Below are positions 33,010-44,464 of a stretch of 64,000 nt of DNA, piece by piece. The stretch covers positions 32,177,840 through 32,241,839 of the forward strand of contig ML660201.1 in NCBI GenBank assembly GCA_007570785.1, given 5' to 3'. Both the position numbers and the translations under genes were made by a program. The stretch comes from Antilocapra americana. Its lineage: Eukaryota > Chordata > Mammalia > Artiodactyla > Antilocapridae. Numbering within the stretch: position 1 is the stretch's first letter; every line of letters begins with the position of its first letter. Under the pieces are notes generated by a model. That model saw nothing but the letters and a program-made list of their open reading frames with translations. It was not told where the DNA came from and did no database searches.

Positions 33010-33165
33010 GTATAGCAGTGAGGACCACAAAAACAGGTAAAACAGTATTTAAATCCCAGCTCTGCTGCTTACTAGTTCTGGGATAAGTTTTTAATTCAGG
33101 CTGAGCCTCACTGTTCTCACCTGTAAAATGATGACATGGACGGTACCCAGTGGAGTTACATTATC
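33010..33165 (+). mobile_element. MIR SINE (sense)
   Basis: 'aaatcccagctctgctgctt', 'actagttctgggataagttt', 'gagcctcactgttctcacct', 'gtaaaatgatgacatgga'. Good sense order including the box-B-proximal part. Confidence 0.8.
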
Positions 33166-34055
33166 AGAAGCACATGTACCTTAGAGGAAATTGTCTCCTC
33201 GTCCTCAGCATGAATGAATGTTGTGGGGGGTTCCCCACGCTGTTTGGTTTCAGAAGTGCTCCACCTGAGCTGGGCATGAGTCTTTTCTACTCATGTATTT
33301 TGATAGAAGTTCTGTATTTAAGAGAATGCTCTAGAGGTGAGAGTATTTCCATGTGGATAAAAACTAAATTCGTTCAACACTTCAGTTAGAATTATGTGAG
33401 TGACATATAAAGATTGCCTTCTTTCTTACGTCGATAACACTGACATCATATCTTCCAGGTCTTAGTTTCATGGTTCAGTGGAATTTAGGTTTTAGAGGAG
33501 GAAAAAAGCCACCAGGTGGTGCCAGCCATTTTCTGATGCAGAAAGAAAACAACTCAGCTAAGGAATTTCCATCCGGGATACCCTTAATAGTTGGGGATCT
33601 TTTAAGGCACTCAGCCATCTGCCTCAGATTTAATGTTATTAAGTACTTTGAAATTCTTGAGCTTTAAATCCCTATGGAGAAGACTCTGTCTCTGACTTGT
33701 GATCTGTCATGCTACACTCTTTCAGCTGATTGGAGTTTTGTATTTACAAAGAAAAAGTAGTTGCCTGTGGTGATCATCTGTTGCTTTTTTGCATAGCCAT
33801 TTCATTATGCTGCATTGTTTAAGTACCCACTCTCAGGGTAGTAAAAATTTGGTTCAGCAAATTATTGTGTTAAAATCAATATACACAAATAGTGCTTGGT
33901 GTTTGGTAAGATAACTCTACTCTGTAATCTGCAGGGAGAACAAATCAGTGTTTCCCTCTTATTTGGGAAGGGGAAAGAAAGGCCCTGGAGGATGAAAAGA
34001 TCAGATGATTATATTAATTAACCCATCCATCCTTTCACATATTAAATGCTTCCTT
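33166..34055. other. unassigned non-coding sequence
   Basis: Frames at 33150-33389 and 33470-33667 carry no domain. No repeat recognised. Confidence 0.4.
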
Positions 34056-34059
34056 CTGG

Positions 34060-34315
34060 AAGTGATGTGGTCTGCTGGCTGTAACCTCAGACCCTGCATG
34101 CAGATTGCCTGGGTTTGGATCCTTGCTCCAGCATTTCCTAGCTGCCTTGGATAGAAGCCCCCTGACCTCTCAGTCTACAGTTATCCCATCTGTTTGGGGG
34201 ATAAGAGGATCTAGTTTGGGGTTGTTGTGAGCTACAAATATGAAACTTTTTGTGTTTTTTTTTTTTTATAGAGTAAATGCTCAAAACACATTGGTGACCA
34301 TGAATGTTGGTACTT
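34060..34315 (+). mobile_element. MIR SINE (sense), with internal T run
   Basis: 'gattgcctgggtttggatcc', 'ttgctccagcatttcctagc', 'agttatcccatctgtttggg', 'gttgttgtgagctacaaata', then a T-rich run and 'gagtaaatgctcaaaacaca', the usual MIR 3' end. Confidence 0.75.
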
Positions 34316-34399
34316 TGATCCCAGTTGGTACCTAGGATTATTCCGACTCTTGGGGAGCCAGAGACCTCATCCCAGTTTCACTGCTCTGCTGTGCCATTG

Positions 34400-34525
34400 G
34401 TGGCAAAGCATCATTTAACTCTAACAACCCAGAACATCCGGAGCATGACCCCCATTTTGCAGATGAAGAAATGTTGCTGAGAGTGGTTAAATAACTTACT
34501 AGACCAAGCTGCATCCAGCGTCTCA
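34400..34525 (-). mobile_element. MIR SINE (antisense)
   Basis: 'catttaactctaacaaccca', 'cccccattttgcagatgaag', 'aaatgttgctgagagtggtt', 'aaataacttactagacca'. Confidence 0.65.
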
Positions 34526-34529
34526 GTGT

Positions 34530-35784
34530 TGCTATAGATTTACAGTGTTGTAGAGTCTGGGGTGAAGTTTACTTTTTCAGCTATTGTTCATTTGAAACCA
34601 TATTATATCAGGGCTTGTTGCATCCTAGAATGACACTAGTTTTTAGTCAGCCCCTAGTCAACTTTGGAGCTTCCTATGAGCTTCTTGAAAATAACACTTT
34701 TACATAAGCACTACCTCTGTTCACATTAGGACAAGGCTAGCGGTTGCTGCATTTATAGCTGCCTGATCTCCTGTTCGCTTGCTCTCTATGTGTGGCCACA
34801 GCCCAAGTCAGTTTCTGTGGGTTCAGAACTGGCCAAATGAAGGGCTAAAGATTACTACTTCTGATTTGTAGCTTTGATTCCCAAATATTTTATAAGGAAG
34901 ATTTGTTTTTTTTTTTTTAATCAATCACAGCCTTCTACTTACTTTTCATCTTTTAATTCAATAAGGGGGGCAAAAGGATTGGATGGGTTTTGCATGTTAA
35001 TCTGTCTCTAGGCCATAAGGTCAGTAACATATTGGGTGATATCATGAATGATCTTGGAAGTAAGATAGCAAAAATTACCCTTTGTAAAACACAGTGAGTT
35101 CTGAAGCTTGCTAGAAGGAAGGAAGGGTAGAATTATAGAGAAGCATTTTGCTGTAGTCCAAATATTTCTTTCAGCAGGAAAAAATTAGATTAAAAGTACA
35201 CATGTATAAAATTCAAGGGAAAGAGAATGAAAAAGGCGAAAACAGGTGTGAATTTGTTTACTTGATTAAATAACCTTTTATACTTCCTTAGAAGAGTATA
35301 AATTGTGGTGTTACAAATGTTGATATTATTTATTTGTTATCTCTTAAGAAACCCAGGAGGGAAAAATCAACTGCTTCCTCCTCATTAGGAAACAGCTCCA
35401 TAACTCAGGGCTGTGACATCTGTTTTGATGTTAGGGAAATGGCAACAAAAATCTGATTGAGGCAAAACATTTCTATGGGGGGTGGGGAAGGTATGGGGCA
35501 AGAACTAGAAAGGTGGAAATAATAAAAAATTATTCCGCTGACGTTTAAATATTGAGTTATTTAAATATTTAATTACCAGGATTGGCTTCCTTTATGTCTA
35601 TATTATCACCCTAGATAATGATCTTGTTTTTAAAATTAGCCCCCGATACCACTCAGGCGTTTTGAGTTGGCTCCCTTCAAGCCACCTGTATTATGGATCG
35701 TTTGTTCTCCATATGTGAAAATCCCCTTCACTTCCTCCCTCACTCGCTCATGGATAATGTCTGAACACATTTTTGATGAACTTG
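34530..35784. other. unassigned non-coding sequence
   Basis: A T run lies near 34905-34919. No recognised repeat or exon. The frame at 35636-35947 includes MER20 and Bov-tA sequence. Confidence 0.4.
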
Positions 35785-35894
35785 GTGGTGAGGGGGGATG
35801 CTCCAGACAGAGGCGAAGGATGCTGCTAAACATCTCACAGTGCACAGCAAAGCCACAGCAGTAGAGAATTATCCAGCCCCAAATGTCAACAGTG
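35785..35894 (-). mobile_element. MER20 (hAT-Charlie DNA transposon) remnant
   Basis: 'ggatgctgctaaacatctca', 'cagtgcacagcaaagccaca', 'gtagagaattatccagcccc', 'aaatgtcaacagtg' match the antisense order of MER20. The terminal repeat on the right is replaced by a Bov-tA tail fragment. Confidence 0.75.
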
Positions 35895-35950
35895 TGAGGG
35901 TCGCGGAGTCGTATACAACTGAGTGACTGAGCACGCACACAGCACACAAG
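35895..35950 (+). mobile_element. Bov-tA SINE 3'-tail fragment
   Basis: Only the end is present: 'gggtcgcggagtcgtataca', 'actgagtgactgagcacgca' and the CA-rich tail. Fused directly to MER20 sequence. Confidence 0.8.
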
Positions 35951-36670
35951 GAAGTGTGAGATTTGGGGTTATGCCTTTAAGTAACCAGAGAGCAATATCA
36001 GATAGGAGCAACATAGCAAAGACCATCATAGATTAGCATGCTGACAAAAAGCACTCTTGTGTCTCTAAAGGAGAAAAAATTATAGCATAAAGAGAAAGAA
36101 AATGTCAACGTTTTGAGTTATTTTGTGCTTTACAGTCACCTGTGGTTTTTAGGCCACAGGTAAATGCTTATTGTTACCAAGCAGCAGGACCTTGGCTGGA
36201 GCTTGGGTGAGCAGCTGGTTGCAGGGGCTGCGGATTTCATACAAGCAAAGCATGAAGACCCTGCTAGCATGGTATTCCCTTGTGGTGAGCTGGAGGAATA
36301 GAGACAATGGTGGTCTGACTTTGCAGGTGTCTGGGTGTTGAAAAATGGGGCTGGAAGAAATCCAGGGGCGCTGTCTTACCTATGGGAGGTTGTTGCATTT
36401 TCCCCCTCTTTCTGCTTCAGGGTTGTGCTCTGTCTTCCCTCAGCAGGCACTGCAGCTGGTGTTGACCTGAGGCTTGTTCAGCCAGCTGCTGCAGAAACAC
36501 CAGACAGGTCTCGGGATGGAGGAGGCAGGCCCAGGGAGGCACACATCTGCCTTGAAAACTACATTTGCCTGGGATTATTCCTAGCAGGAAGTGGTTCCCA
36601 TATCCCACCTGTGCTGCCTTGGAGCTGAGATATCATGGTTGTTTCACAAGCAAACCGATCTGATTTTATT
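35951..36670. other. unassigned non-coding sequence
   Basis: 36335-36628 has open frames of 97 (plus) and 63 (minus) codons in GC-richer sequence, without a recognised domain. I do not call an exon. Confidence 0.35.
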
Positions 36671-36674
36671 TTCC

Positions 36675-36702
36675 TGTGTGTGTGTGTGTGTGTGTGTGTG
36701 TG
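36675..36702. repeat. (TG)14 microsatellite
   Basis: Perfect TG run followed by a T run. Confidence 0.95.
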
Positions 36703-37970
36703 ATTTTTTTTTAATTTAATTTTGTCGGTCATTTTTTATCAAAGTATAGTTAGTGTATTAGTGATCTTAATTTTTTCTTTGTTGACATCCTCAACCTCTG
36801 TTGTGTTTTAGAGATCCTTTAAGGAACTAGAAAAACTGCAAGAGCACTGCACTGTGCCTGCAGAATTAGATTAGTCTCTTGGTTACTTAGGGCTAGCCAA
36901 GGTAACTATCAGTAGCTAGGGTTGTTTACTCTCCTGATTGTAATCTCTCATGCAGAGTTTTCAGATTTATCAATGAAAAAGTCATCCTTCTTTGGCTTTG
37001 TGATATTGTGTATAGTTCCTTTTACCTCTTACATGGGACTGGATTTGCCTCACTTCAGTCCTGTGTCCCACAGCCTGCTCTAGGCATCATTGAGCTGGTA
37101 GACCAAAGGAATATGTACCTGCACTGCGTGGGTGATGTGGCAGAAGCCACCAAACTAGAGTGTCCTGATATTGGGCCCTCAGATTGAGTACCCTGGTTGT
37201 GTGCAGTGATGTGGATTTCAGTTTGCCTTTCTTCTGCTCTTCATGATACCAGTTTCATTATAAAAGCGGAAATAAGCACGAAGCCTAATACAATCTACAA
37301 GGGAAGAAACAGGGTAGTTAAACAGAGGGCTGCATTCTGGTTTCAGGCACAAGGTGGGAGAGCCTATGTGTGGTGCAGTGGGTGCTGAAATTGTAAATAT
37401 AAATCATTGAATCTGCCAAATAATGGTCTATAAATACCTAGTGTAAAATAAGAATATTCTCATTTACATTTAAATAGTTTAGATTTCTTAGGTTTTAGTA
37501 TAAAATGTAATATTAATGCAAATATTTTTTGGCAATGAAAGTAAATATACTAGACAGAGTTATTAATTTGTTATACACAGTCATCTATTTTTAAAGATTG
37601 GCTTATTCTGAATGGTCTTATCATACTTATGAGCCCTATTTGTTAAAGTGGCAAGAACCAGAGACAGGGAATGGATATTCATGGAATTAGAAAATGCACT
37701 AGATTTGGGTTGAAAGTGAATCTTTTTTGTATTTGTTTGATATAAACTAGCTTGCTGGTACATTTGTCACTGCTATTAAGAGGCCCATGTAACACTTTTT
37801 TCTTCCTGCCAAACATACCTGAACTAGTGAATTTTTAAATATTCTTATGATATAACTGCAGTCTTGTTTCCTTGATGTGAGTAAAGTAGTTACACAGGAT
37901 CTAGCACATAAGTCCCTGGATAAAATAAAATATTTTATCAATAAGATATATACTCAAAAACACTATAGAT
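36703..37970. other. unassigned AT-rich sequence
   Basis: 'tcaaagtatagttagtgta' at about 36738 may be a tiny antisense L1 3'-end piece. The rest shows nothing I can name. Confidence 0.35.
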
Positions 37971-37974
37971 AAAT

Positions 37975-38760
37975 CAAAATGGAATTCTAAAAAAGGTTCA
38001 GGCAACACATAGGAAGGCAGGAAAAAGAAAAGAGAGAAAAGGAAAACAGAAAGAAAAACAAAAAGACCTAAGTCCTAACACACATCTGATGAGTTCATCA
38101 AATGCAGATGGTGTAAGTACACCCATTTAAGACAGAGGCTGGCAGGGTGGGTTGAAAATATGACTGATTATATGTTATCTTCAAGGAACTCACTTCAATT
38201 AATATGAAATAGGCTGGTTCAATGTAAAAGGATGGAAAAAGTGTATCATGGAAACAGTAATCAAAAGAAAGCAAGGTTGGCTATATTAATATCAGATAAG
38301 GTAGGCTTCATAGCAAATAAAATAACTACAGATAGAGAGAGACAGTTTATGATAAAAGGGTCATTCACCAAGTTGATATAGGAATTCTACATGCCTGTGC
38401 ACCAAACAACAAAGAAGCCAACTATGTGAAGCAAATGCTTATAGGTGAAAGGAAAAATAGACAAATCCGCAGTTATGGTGGGAGACTTCAACACCTCTGT
38501 CTTAGCAATTCTTAGAACAAGTGAGAAGATGAGCAAAGATATTGAAGAACACAGCAGCACCATCAGCTATTGGGCTGGCATTTATAGAACACTCCACTAA
38601 GCAAAAATAGAGCTTGCATTCTTTTCAAGTACCCACAGACCATATACCAAGATGGACTGTATCTTGAGCCATAAAACAAGCCTCACCAAGTTTGAAGGAG
38701 TTGAGATTGTCCTTTGACCATGATGGAATCAAAAGTAGAAATCAATAAGGGAACAATAGC
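37975..38760 (+). mobile_element. L1M-class LINE-1 fragment, endonuclease region of ORF2 (sense)
   Basis: Sense order of L1 ORF2: 'aagacagaggctggcagggt', 'ttcaaggaactcacttcaat', 'aaaaggatggaaaaagtgta', 'ggctatattaatatcagata', 'gtgcaccaaacaacaaagaa', 'gggagacttcaacacctctg', 'tttatagaacactccactaa', 'gaccatataccaagatgga'. It encodes the endonuclease domain but is frame-broken. Left part is A/G-rich filler. Confidence 0.85.
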
Positions 38761-38957
38761 TCCAGCTATTTGGGTTTTCTGTATTGTTTCTCTAATAATG
38801 TAAACAATATTTCTCTAAATAATATTAAACCCATTCACACCACTTGAGGTCTCTGTCTAGATGTCTTTTCTCAGGTTTTCTGCTGATTTACTCATCTAAA
38901 TTCTAAATTCACCACCATCTCAGAAACTTTGGTAGTTACCTTATCTAAAGAAAATTT

Positions 38958-39170
38958 GGGTTTCCCTGGTGGCTCAGTCGGAAAAGAATCTACCTTCAAT
39001 GAGGAAGACCTGGGTTCCATCCCTGGGTTGAGAAGATCCCCTGGAGGAGTGCATGGAAACCCACTCCAGTATTCTTTCCTGGAGAATCCCCATGGAAAGT
39101 GGAGCCTGGCAGGCTACAGTCCATGGGGTTGCAAAGAGTCTGACATGACTAAGTGACTAAGCACACAAAG
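38958..39170 (+). mobile_element. Bov-tA SINE (sense)
   Basis: 'gggtttccctggtggctcag', 'tgggttccatccctgggttg', 'agaagatcccctggaggagt', 'cccactccagtattctttcc', 'gactaagtgactaagcac'. Flanked by similar 'aaagaaa(a)ttt' sequences on both sides, a probable target-site duplication. Confidence 0.95.
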
Positions 39171-39258
39171 AAATTTTGCACAGCATTGTCTGGCTACTAT
39201 CTTCTTGACTTCACCACCCTCCATCAACTTTTGTATTAGTCTGCATTTTCTTCTTAGT

Positions 39259-39375
39259 ACCAGCTGGCTCAGTGGTAAAGAATTTTCCTGAAAAATCCCA
39301 TGGACAGAGGAGTCTGGTGGACCACAATCCATAGGGTTGCAGAGAATTGGACATGACTGAACATGCATGCATGCA
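39259..39375 (+). mobile_element. Bov-tA SINE, internally deleted (sense)
   Basis: 'agctggctcagtggtaaaga' joins directly to 'cctgaaaaatcccatggaca', then 'ggacatgactgaacatgc'. The middle box-B segment is missing. Confidence 0.9.
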
Positions 39376-39441
39376 CTTATTAATATCTGAAGTTACCTTT
39401 TCTGTTTGTTTACTTATTTATGAGCCAGTAATTAGCTTCAG

Positions 39442-39560
39442 GAGACTTCCCTGGCAATCCAATGGTTAAAACTCCGTGCTTCCACTGTAGGGGTGTGGGT
39501 TTGTTCCCTGGTCGGAGAACTAAGATCATGTGCATGATGCAGCCAAATAAATATATGTGT
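39442..39560 (+). mobile_element. CHR-type tRNA-derived SINE (sense)
   Basis: 'gagacttccctggcaatcca', 'atggttaaaactccgtgctt', 'gggtttgttccctggtcgga', 'gaactaagatcatgtgcatg', 'cagccaaataaata'. Confidence 0.92.
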
Positions 39561-42024
39561 AAGTTTCAGAGAAGTAGGGATTACATGTGCTATATCACCA
39601 GTCCCAGCCTCTGGGGCAGTAGGTGCTGAGGAAGAATTTGTTGAATGGATTGTAGGTTTCAATCACCTAGGTAGCCGCATATACTAGTTATCCAAAGATA
39701 CTCTCTCAGCCACAGAAAACCACTAGGGGTCTTGTGAAAGTTAATAAATAAACTCTTTACTGCATGCAAATGAGACAAAGAGAACCAGCCTCTCTCTGTT
39801 TAGCTAACCTCTGGTTTCATATATTTGTTTTCCCAGCTAAGGAACTCTTAGGGGAGCTTGGATTGAAACAGGACAAATGCTTATAAGCATTCAGAAGCCT
39901 GCAGACTTAACTTGTGGAACAAGGCTGGTGGTTCCCCGAAGCTGATTGTAATAATGAAGTAAAACTGAAATTTAAAAATTAATATTCTCTATTTTATAGA
40001 GCATTGACAAGACTTGAAAATAGGTAAAGGATTACCAAACAGTGATTACCCTATCAAACAGATAGTTGAACATATGCATGCATATTAAGTGAAAGATCAT
40101 TGTCAAATTTTTGTTCCTTCTATTTTGGAATTGGATGTATGCTATAGAGTAAATTGAAGAGATCGTAATGCATAGGTTTGGGAGTTTGATAGATCTAAGA
40201 CCCAGTTCTTGATCTGTCACTGGTTTTGTTGGGAGATATTTGGAGAGTCATATACTCTTTCAGTACTTATTTACCTCAACCATAAGAAGGGGAATGGCAA
40301 AAGCACCACTGTAGAGTTGCTGTATGTACTTTAATAAGAAAAAAATAATAATGCATTTTTAATTTGTTCCTTTGGCACTGTCATATACTGGGTGAGTAGT
40401 GAAGTAGTGAGTAGAGGTCAATTTATCTCCCTTCCCCTGCCCCCAACTACATAAAAATAGTCAAACTTGATGGTGTGTCATTTTCATCAAAGTGGATGGA
40501 GACCTAGATGGTTATATTTGAGGCGGATCCTTTTCTTGATTGGCAGTCATGGTAGTAAATATCAAGTACCACTTGTATGTCTGGGGTGGGGCTAGGCTGT
40601 TGAGGTATCGAAATGAACAAAAAAATTAGGTCTTGGGAGAGAGATGGTCAGATAAAAAGGAACAGCTACAAGGCATCTAGTAATTGCTGGAACTGAAGCT
40701 GTGGACTGGGCTCTTTTGTACCAGAGACAGAGGAGCATGCACCCTCCCTCAGCAGTCTCCAAGGATGAGTGACTCTTCACCTGACAAAGGTGGAGGAATC
40801 AGGCGAAGTTTACTTGCAGAGCAGAGAGGTGAGGAAGAACACACATTCAGAGATTGGCTAGCAGTCTGGCTATGAAGAATTGCCATAAGCTTTTTGTTTT
40901 GTGATTTCCCAGTCCCTAGGAATTTTATTTTCAATGGGTTTAGTTTTATTACATGTACTGAAAACATACTGAAAGTCTTTCCCCATTGTGTTGAAGAATA
41001 CCTGTTTGCTTCTCACTTGGCATAATTTTTTAAAGACTTAACCAAATTGTAAGGCATGAGGACCCTACAGCACCTGCTGCATTTGCAGGCACTGATGTGA
41101 GAGATAGCAATTCTGCCAGTTAAATATGGCGGTTAGTGGATCTGCAGTGTGACTTATGCTGTTGGCTGTGTGGTTGTTCCTTTTCTGTACATGATTGTGG
41201 ATTCCTCTGTGGACAGGCGAGAGTGGTGCTCTCAAAAAGAGAGATGGTTGAGAAAAACAGAGACCACAAGGCATTCGGGAGTGATGACGAGAAAGTGGTA
41301 GAGACTTTTTGATAAATAACAGCATGAAGTCTCTCAAGAGAGTATTGGCACTATTGCTGAAAGCAAGGTCCCTACAATTATTAGTCACCATTCACTAAGT
41401 CCTGGAGGGGGTAAGTGACATAAGTTAGAATTCTGAGGATGTTCTCCTCACTGTAACCTTGTGTCTCACGTTGTGGTGGCAGGATTCAGATTTGCCATTT
41501 TCAATTTCAAATATGCAGTAAAGACTAATTACCTGCCACCTTTCTTCCCTCCCTCTCTCCCTTTCTTTAAAGTCCTTGCAGTTCAAGTGGGCATTTTATC
41601 TAAAAGTCCCATTCCTGCAAGTAGGTTTTCTTTAGTAGGTGCTTTTACAATTCTCTCTTGCCAAAAATCTTTGTAGAATTCTGTTTTGTTTCATTTTGCT
41701 TTCCTGCCCAAATCTTAAGACTAGGAGTCATTTAGCCTGTTTTTTTTTTTTTTTTTTTGAGTTCAGGAACTTGGCATGCTTTCTTGTGGTTGCATGCCAA
41801 CTATCAGGAGTTAGAGGCCAGTCTTCAAGTCTGTTTTATGGATTAAGTGTTCTATTTTGTGTGCTTTGGAAGAAGCATGGCCAAGTCCAACAATGTTTTT
41901 GGTCCCAATGAGATGCTCTCCCCTTTTTATTTTTCCCCTCCACACACTCCATTCTTAAAATTATAAAGGAAGTGGAACTCACTAGCTTGGAGTTTAATCT
42001 GAGCATTGTTTAGTTTTTATAAAC
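39561..42024. other. unassigned sequence, about 2.5 kb
   Basis: Frames of 60-108 codons occur (for example 41065-41391 minus) without a domain. A CT-rich tract lies at about 41538-41572 and an 18-T run near 41741. No exon, RNA gene or named repeat. Confidence 0.35.
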
Positions 42025-42038
42025 AGGAATACTACTTT
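42025..42038 (+). repeat. left target-site duplication of the inverted L1
   Basis: AGGAATACTACTTT, identical to 44462-44475. The T run of the L1 tail follows at once. Confidence 0.95.
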
Positions 42039-42117
42039 TTTTTTTATTTTTATTTTTTTTAATTATTGTTTTAGCCATACATTGTTATGATATCACCATG
42101 GGTTTACATATGCTTCC

Positions 42118-42156
42118 CCTCCGGGTCCCCCCTCCCTCCTCCCTCCCCCCCGGGAA
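42118..42156 (-). repeat. G-rich polypurine tract of the L1 3' UTR
   Basis: On the plus strand it reads as C runs ('cccccctccctcctccctcc'); on the L1 sense strand these are several G runs of three or more. This is a usual feature of mammalian L1 3' UTRs and could form a quadruplex. Confidence 0.85.
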
Positions 42157-42345
42157 ATCTCGCTGCACCAGTCCCGAGCATCAATCCTGGGCTGGCGATT
42201 GATTAGACACATGACAATTAACATGCTTCAGTGCCCTTCTCCCATCTCATCCCACCCTTACCCTCGTCCACAAAGTCCACAAGTCTATTCTATACATCTG
42301 CGTTCCTTTTGTTGTCTCCCATGTTGGGTTCTCATTACTGTCTTT

Positions 42346-43258
42346 CTAAATTCCATATATATGTGTTAATATACTGTATTGTTGTTTTTGCTTCTGGCTT
42401 ACTTCACTCTGGATAATGGGCTCCAGTTTCGTCCATCTGAGTAGAATTGCTTCAAATGAATTTTTTTTTAATGCTGAGTAATATTCCATTGTGTATATGT
42501 ACCACAGCTTTCTTATCCATTCGTCAGTTGATGGGCATCTAGGTTGCTTCCATGTCCTGGCTATTGTAAACAATGCAGCGATGAACATTGGGGTGCACGT
42601 GGCTCTTTCAATTCTGGTTTCCTCGGTGTATATGCCCAGCAGTGGGATTGCCGGGTCATATGGCAGGTCTATTTGCAGCTTTTTAAGGAACCTCCACACT
42701 GTTTTCCATAGTGGCTGTACTAGTTTGCATTCCCACCAACAGTGTAAGAGGGTTCCCTTTTCTCCACATCCTCTCCAGCATTTATTGCTTGTAGACTTTT
42801 GGATGGCAGCCATTCTGACTGGTGTAAAGTGGTACCTCATTGTGGTTTTGATTTGCATTTCTCTGATAATGAGTGATGTTGAGCATCTTTTCATGTGTTT
42901 GTTAGCCATTTTTATATCTTCCTTGGAGAAATGTCTGTTAAGTTCTTTGGCCCACTTTTTAATTGGGTTGTTTATTTTTCTAGAATGGAGCTGCAGGAGT
43001 TGTTTGTAAATTTTTGAGATTAATTGTTTGTCTGTTGCTTCATTGGCTATTATTTTCTCCCATTCTGAAGGCTGTCTTTTCACCTTGCTTATAGTTTCCT
43101 TTGTTGTGCAAAAGCTTTTAATTTTAATTAGGTCCCATTTGTTTATTCGTGTTTTTATTTCCAATATTCTGGGAGGTGGGTCATGGAGTATCCCACTTTG
43201 GATTATAGCAGAGAGTGTTTTGCCTATGTTATCCTCTAGGAGTTTTATAGTTTCTGGT
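42346..43258 (-). pseudogene. L1 ORF2 C-terminal segment, uninterrupted
   Basis: About 304 codons are open from the inversion point to a stop at 42346; counted from 43164 the frame is 272 residues. It holds the ORF2 C-terminal Cys motif C-X3-C-X7-H-X4-C (residues 129, 133, 141 and 146 of that frame), preceded by the '[16 protein letters not shown]' stretch typical of L1. In intact L1 this part belongs to the protein that binds L1 RNA and performs reverse transcription at the target. Here it has no promoter, start or upstream domains. The plus-strand frames 42491-43009 and 43028-43279 are antisense shadows. Confidence 0.92.
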
Positions 43259-44464
43259 CAATGTAATACACCACATTAACAAATTAAAAAATAAAAATCA
43301 CATGATTATCTCAATAGATGCAGAGAAAGCCTTTGACAAAATTCAACATCCATTTATGATAAAAACCCTCCAAAAAGCAGGAATAGAAGGAACATACCTC
43401 AACATAATAAAAGCTATATATGACAAACCCACAGCAAACATTATCCTCAATGGTGAAAAACTGGAAGCATTCCCCCTGAAATCAGGGACAAGACAAGGGT
43501 GCCCACTCTCACCACTACTATTCAACATAGTTTTGGAAGTTTTGGCCACAGCAATCAGAGCAGATAAAGAAATCAAAGGAATACAGATTGGAAAAGAAGA
43601 AGTAAAACTCTCTCTGTTTGCTGATGACATGATCCTCTATATTGAAAACCCTAAAGACTCTACGAGAAAATTACTAGAGCTAATCAGTGAATATAGCAAA
43701 GTTTCAGGATACAAAATCAACACACAGAAATCCCTGGCATTCCTATACACTAACAGTGAGAAATCAGAAAGAGAAATTAAGGAAACAATCCCATTCACCA
43801 TCGAAACAAAAAGAATAAAATACTTAGGAGTATTTCTACCTAAAGAATCAAAAGACTTGTATATAGAAAACTATAGAACACTGATGAAAGAAATCAAGGA
43901 GGACACAAACAGATGGAGAAATGTACCGTGCTCATGGATTGGAAGAATCAATATAGTGAAAATGAGTATACTACCTAAAGCAATCTATAGATTCAATGCA
44001 ATTCCTATCAAGCTACCAGAGGTCTTCTTCAAAGAATTAGAACAAATAATTTCTCAATTTGTATGGAAATACAAAAAACCTCGTATAGCCAAAGCAATCT
44101 TGAGAAAGAAGAATGGAACTGGCGGAGTCAACCTACCTGACTTTAGGCTATACTACAAATCCACAGTCATCAAGACAGTATGGTACTGGCACAAAGACAG
44201 AAACATAGATCAATGGAACAGAATAGAAAGCCCAGAGATAAATCCACGCATCTATGGACACCTTATCTTTGACAAAGGAGGCAAGAATATACAATGGAGA
44301 AAAGACAACCTCTTTAACAAGTGGTGCTGGGAAAACTGGACAGCCACTTGTAAAAGAATGAAACTAGATCACTTTCTAACACCATACACAAAGATAAACT
44401 CAAAATGGATCAAAGATCTAAGCATAAGACCAGAAACTATAAAACTCCTAGAGGATAACATAGG
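43257..44464 (+). pseudogene. L1 ORF2 reverse-transcriptase segment, uninterrupted
   Basis: The frame is open across the whole inverted part and runs 391 codons from 43302 until it reads through the target-site duplication to a stop at 44477. It includes the palm motif [14 protein letters not shown], the [14 protein letters not shown] motif, and the catalytic FADD box (43617-43628, Asp-Asp intact), then thumb and connection sequence. The endonuclease domain and the first RT blocks are missing upstream. Orientation is opposite to the rest of the element. No stops or frameshifts suggests little time since insertion. The minus frame 43343-43630 is a shadow. Confidence 0.93.

Larger units (their letters stand above)
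42039..44461 (-). mobile_element. L1 LINE, 5'-truncated and 5'-inverted (twin priming)
   Basis: A 2.4 kb insertion between perfect 14-bp target-site duplications. The left part (42039-43258) is minus-strand L1: reversed poly(A) tail, 3' UTR with a G-rich polypurine tract, and the ORF2 C-terminus. The right part (43257-44464) is plus-strand ORF2 from the reverse transcriptase palm to the point where the left part begins. About 35 bp of ORF2 (reverse complement of 43224-43258; direct in 44430-44464) are present in both. The ORF2 5' part with the endonuclease, ORF1 and 5' UTR are absent. Low damage implies a recent insertion; it cannot move by itself. Confidence 0.97.

Noticed and set aside
42491..43279. 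Plus-strand open frames of 172 and 83 codons
   Set aside because: They are antisense readings of the L1 ORF2 C-terminus, which is plainly coding on the minus strand.
43343..43630. Minus-strand frame of 95 codons
   Set aside because: Antisense shadow of the plus-strand L1 reverse-transcriptase segment.
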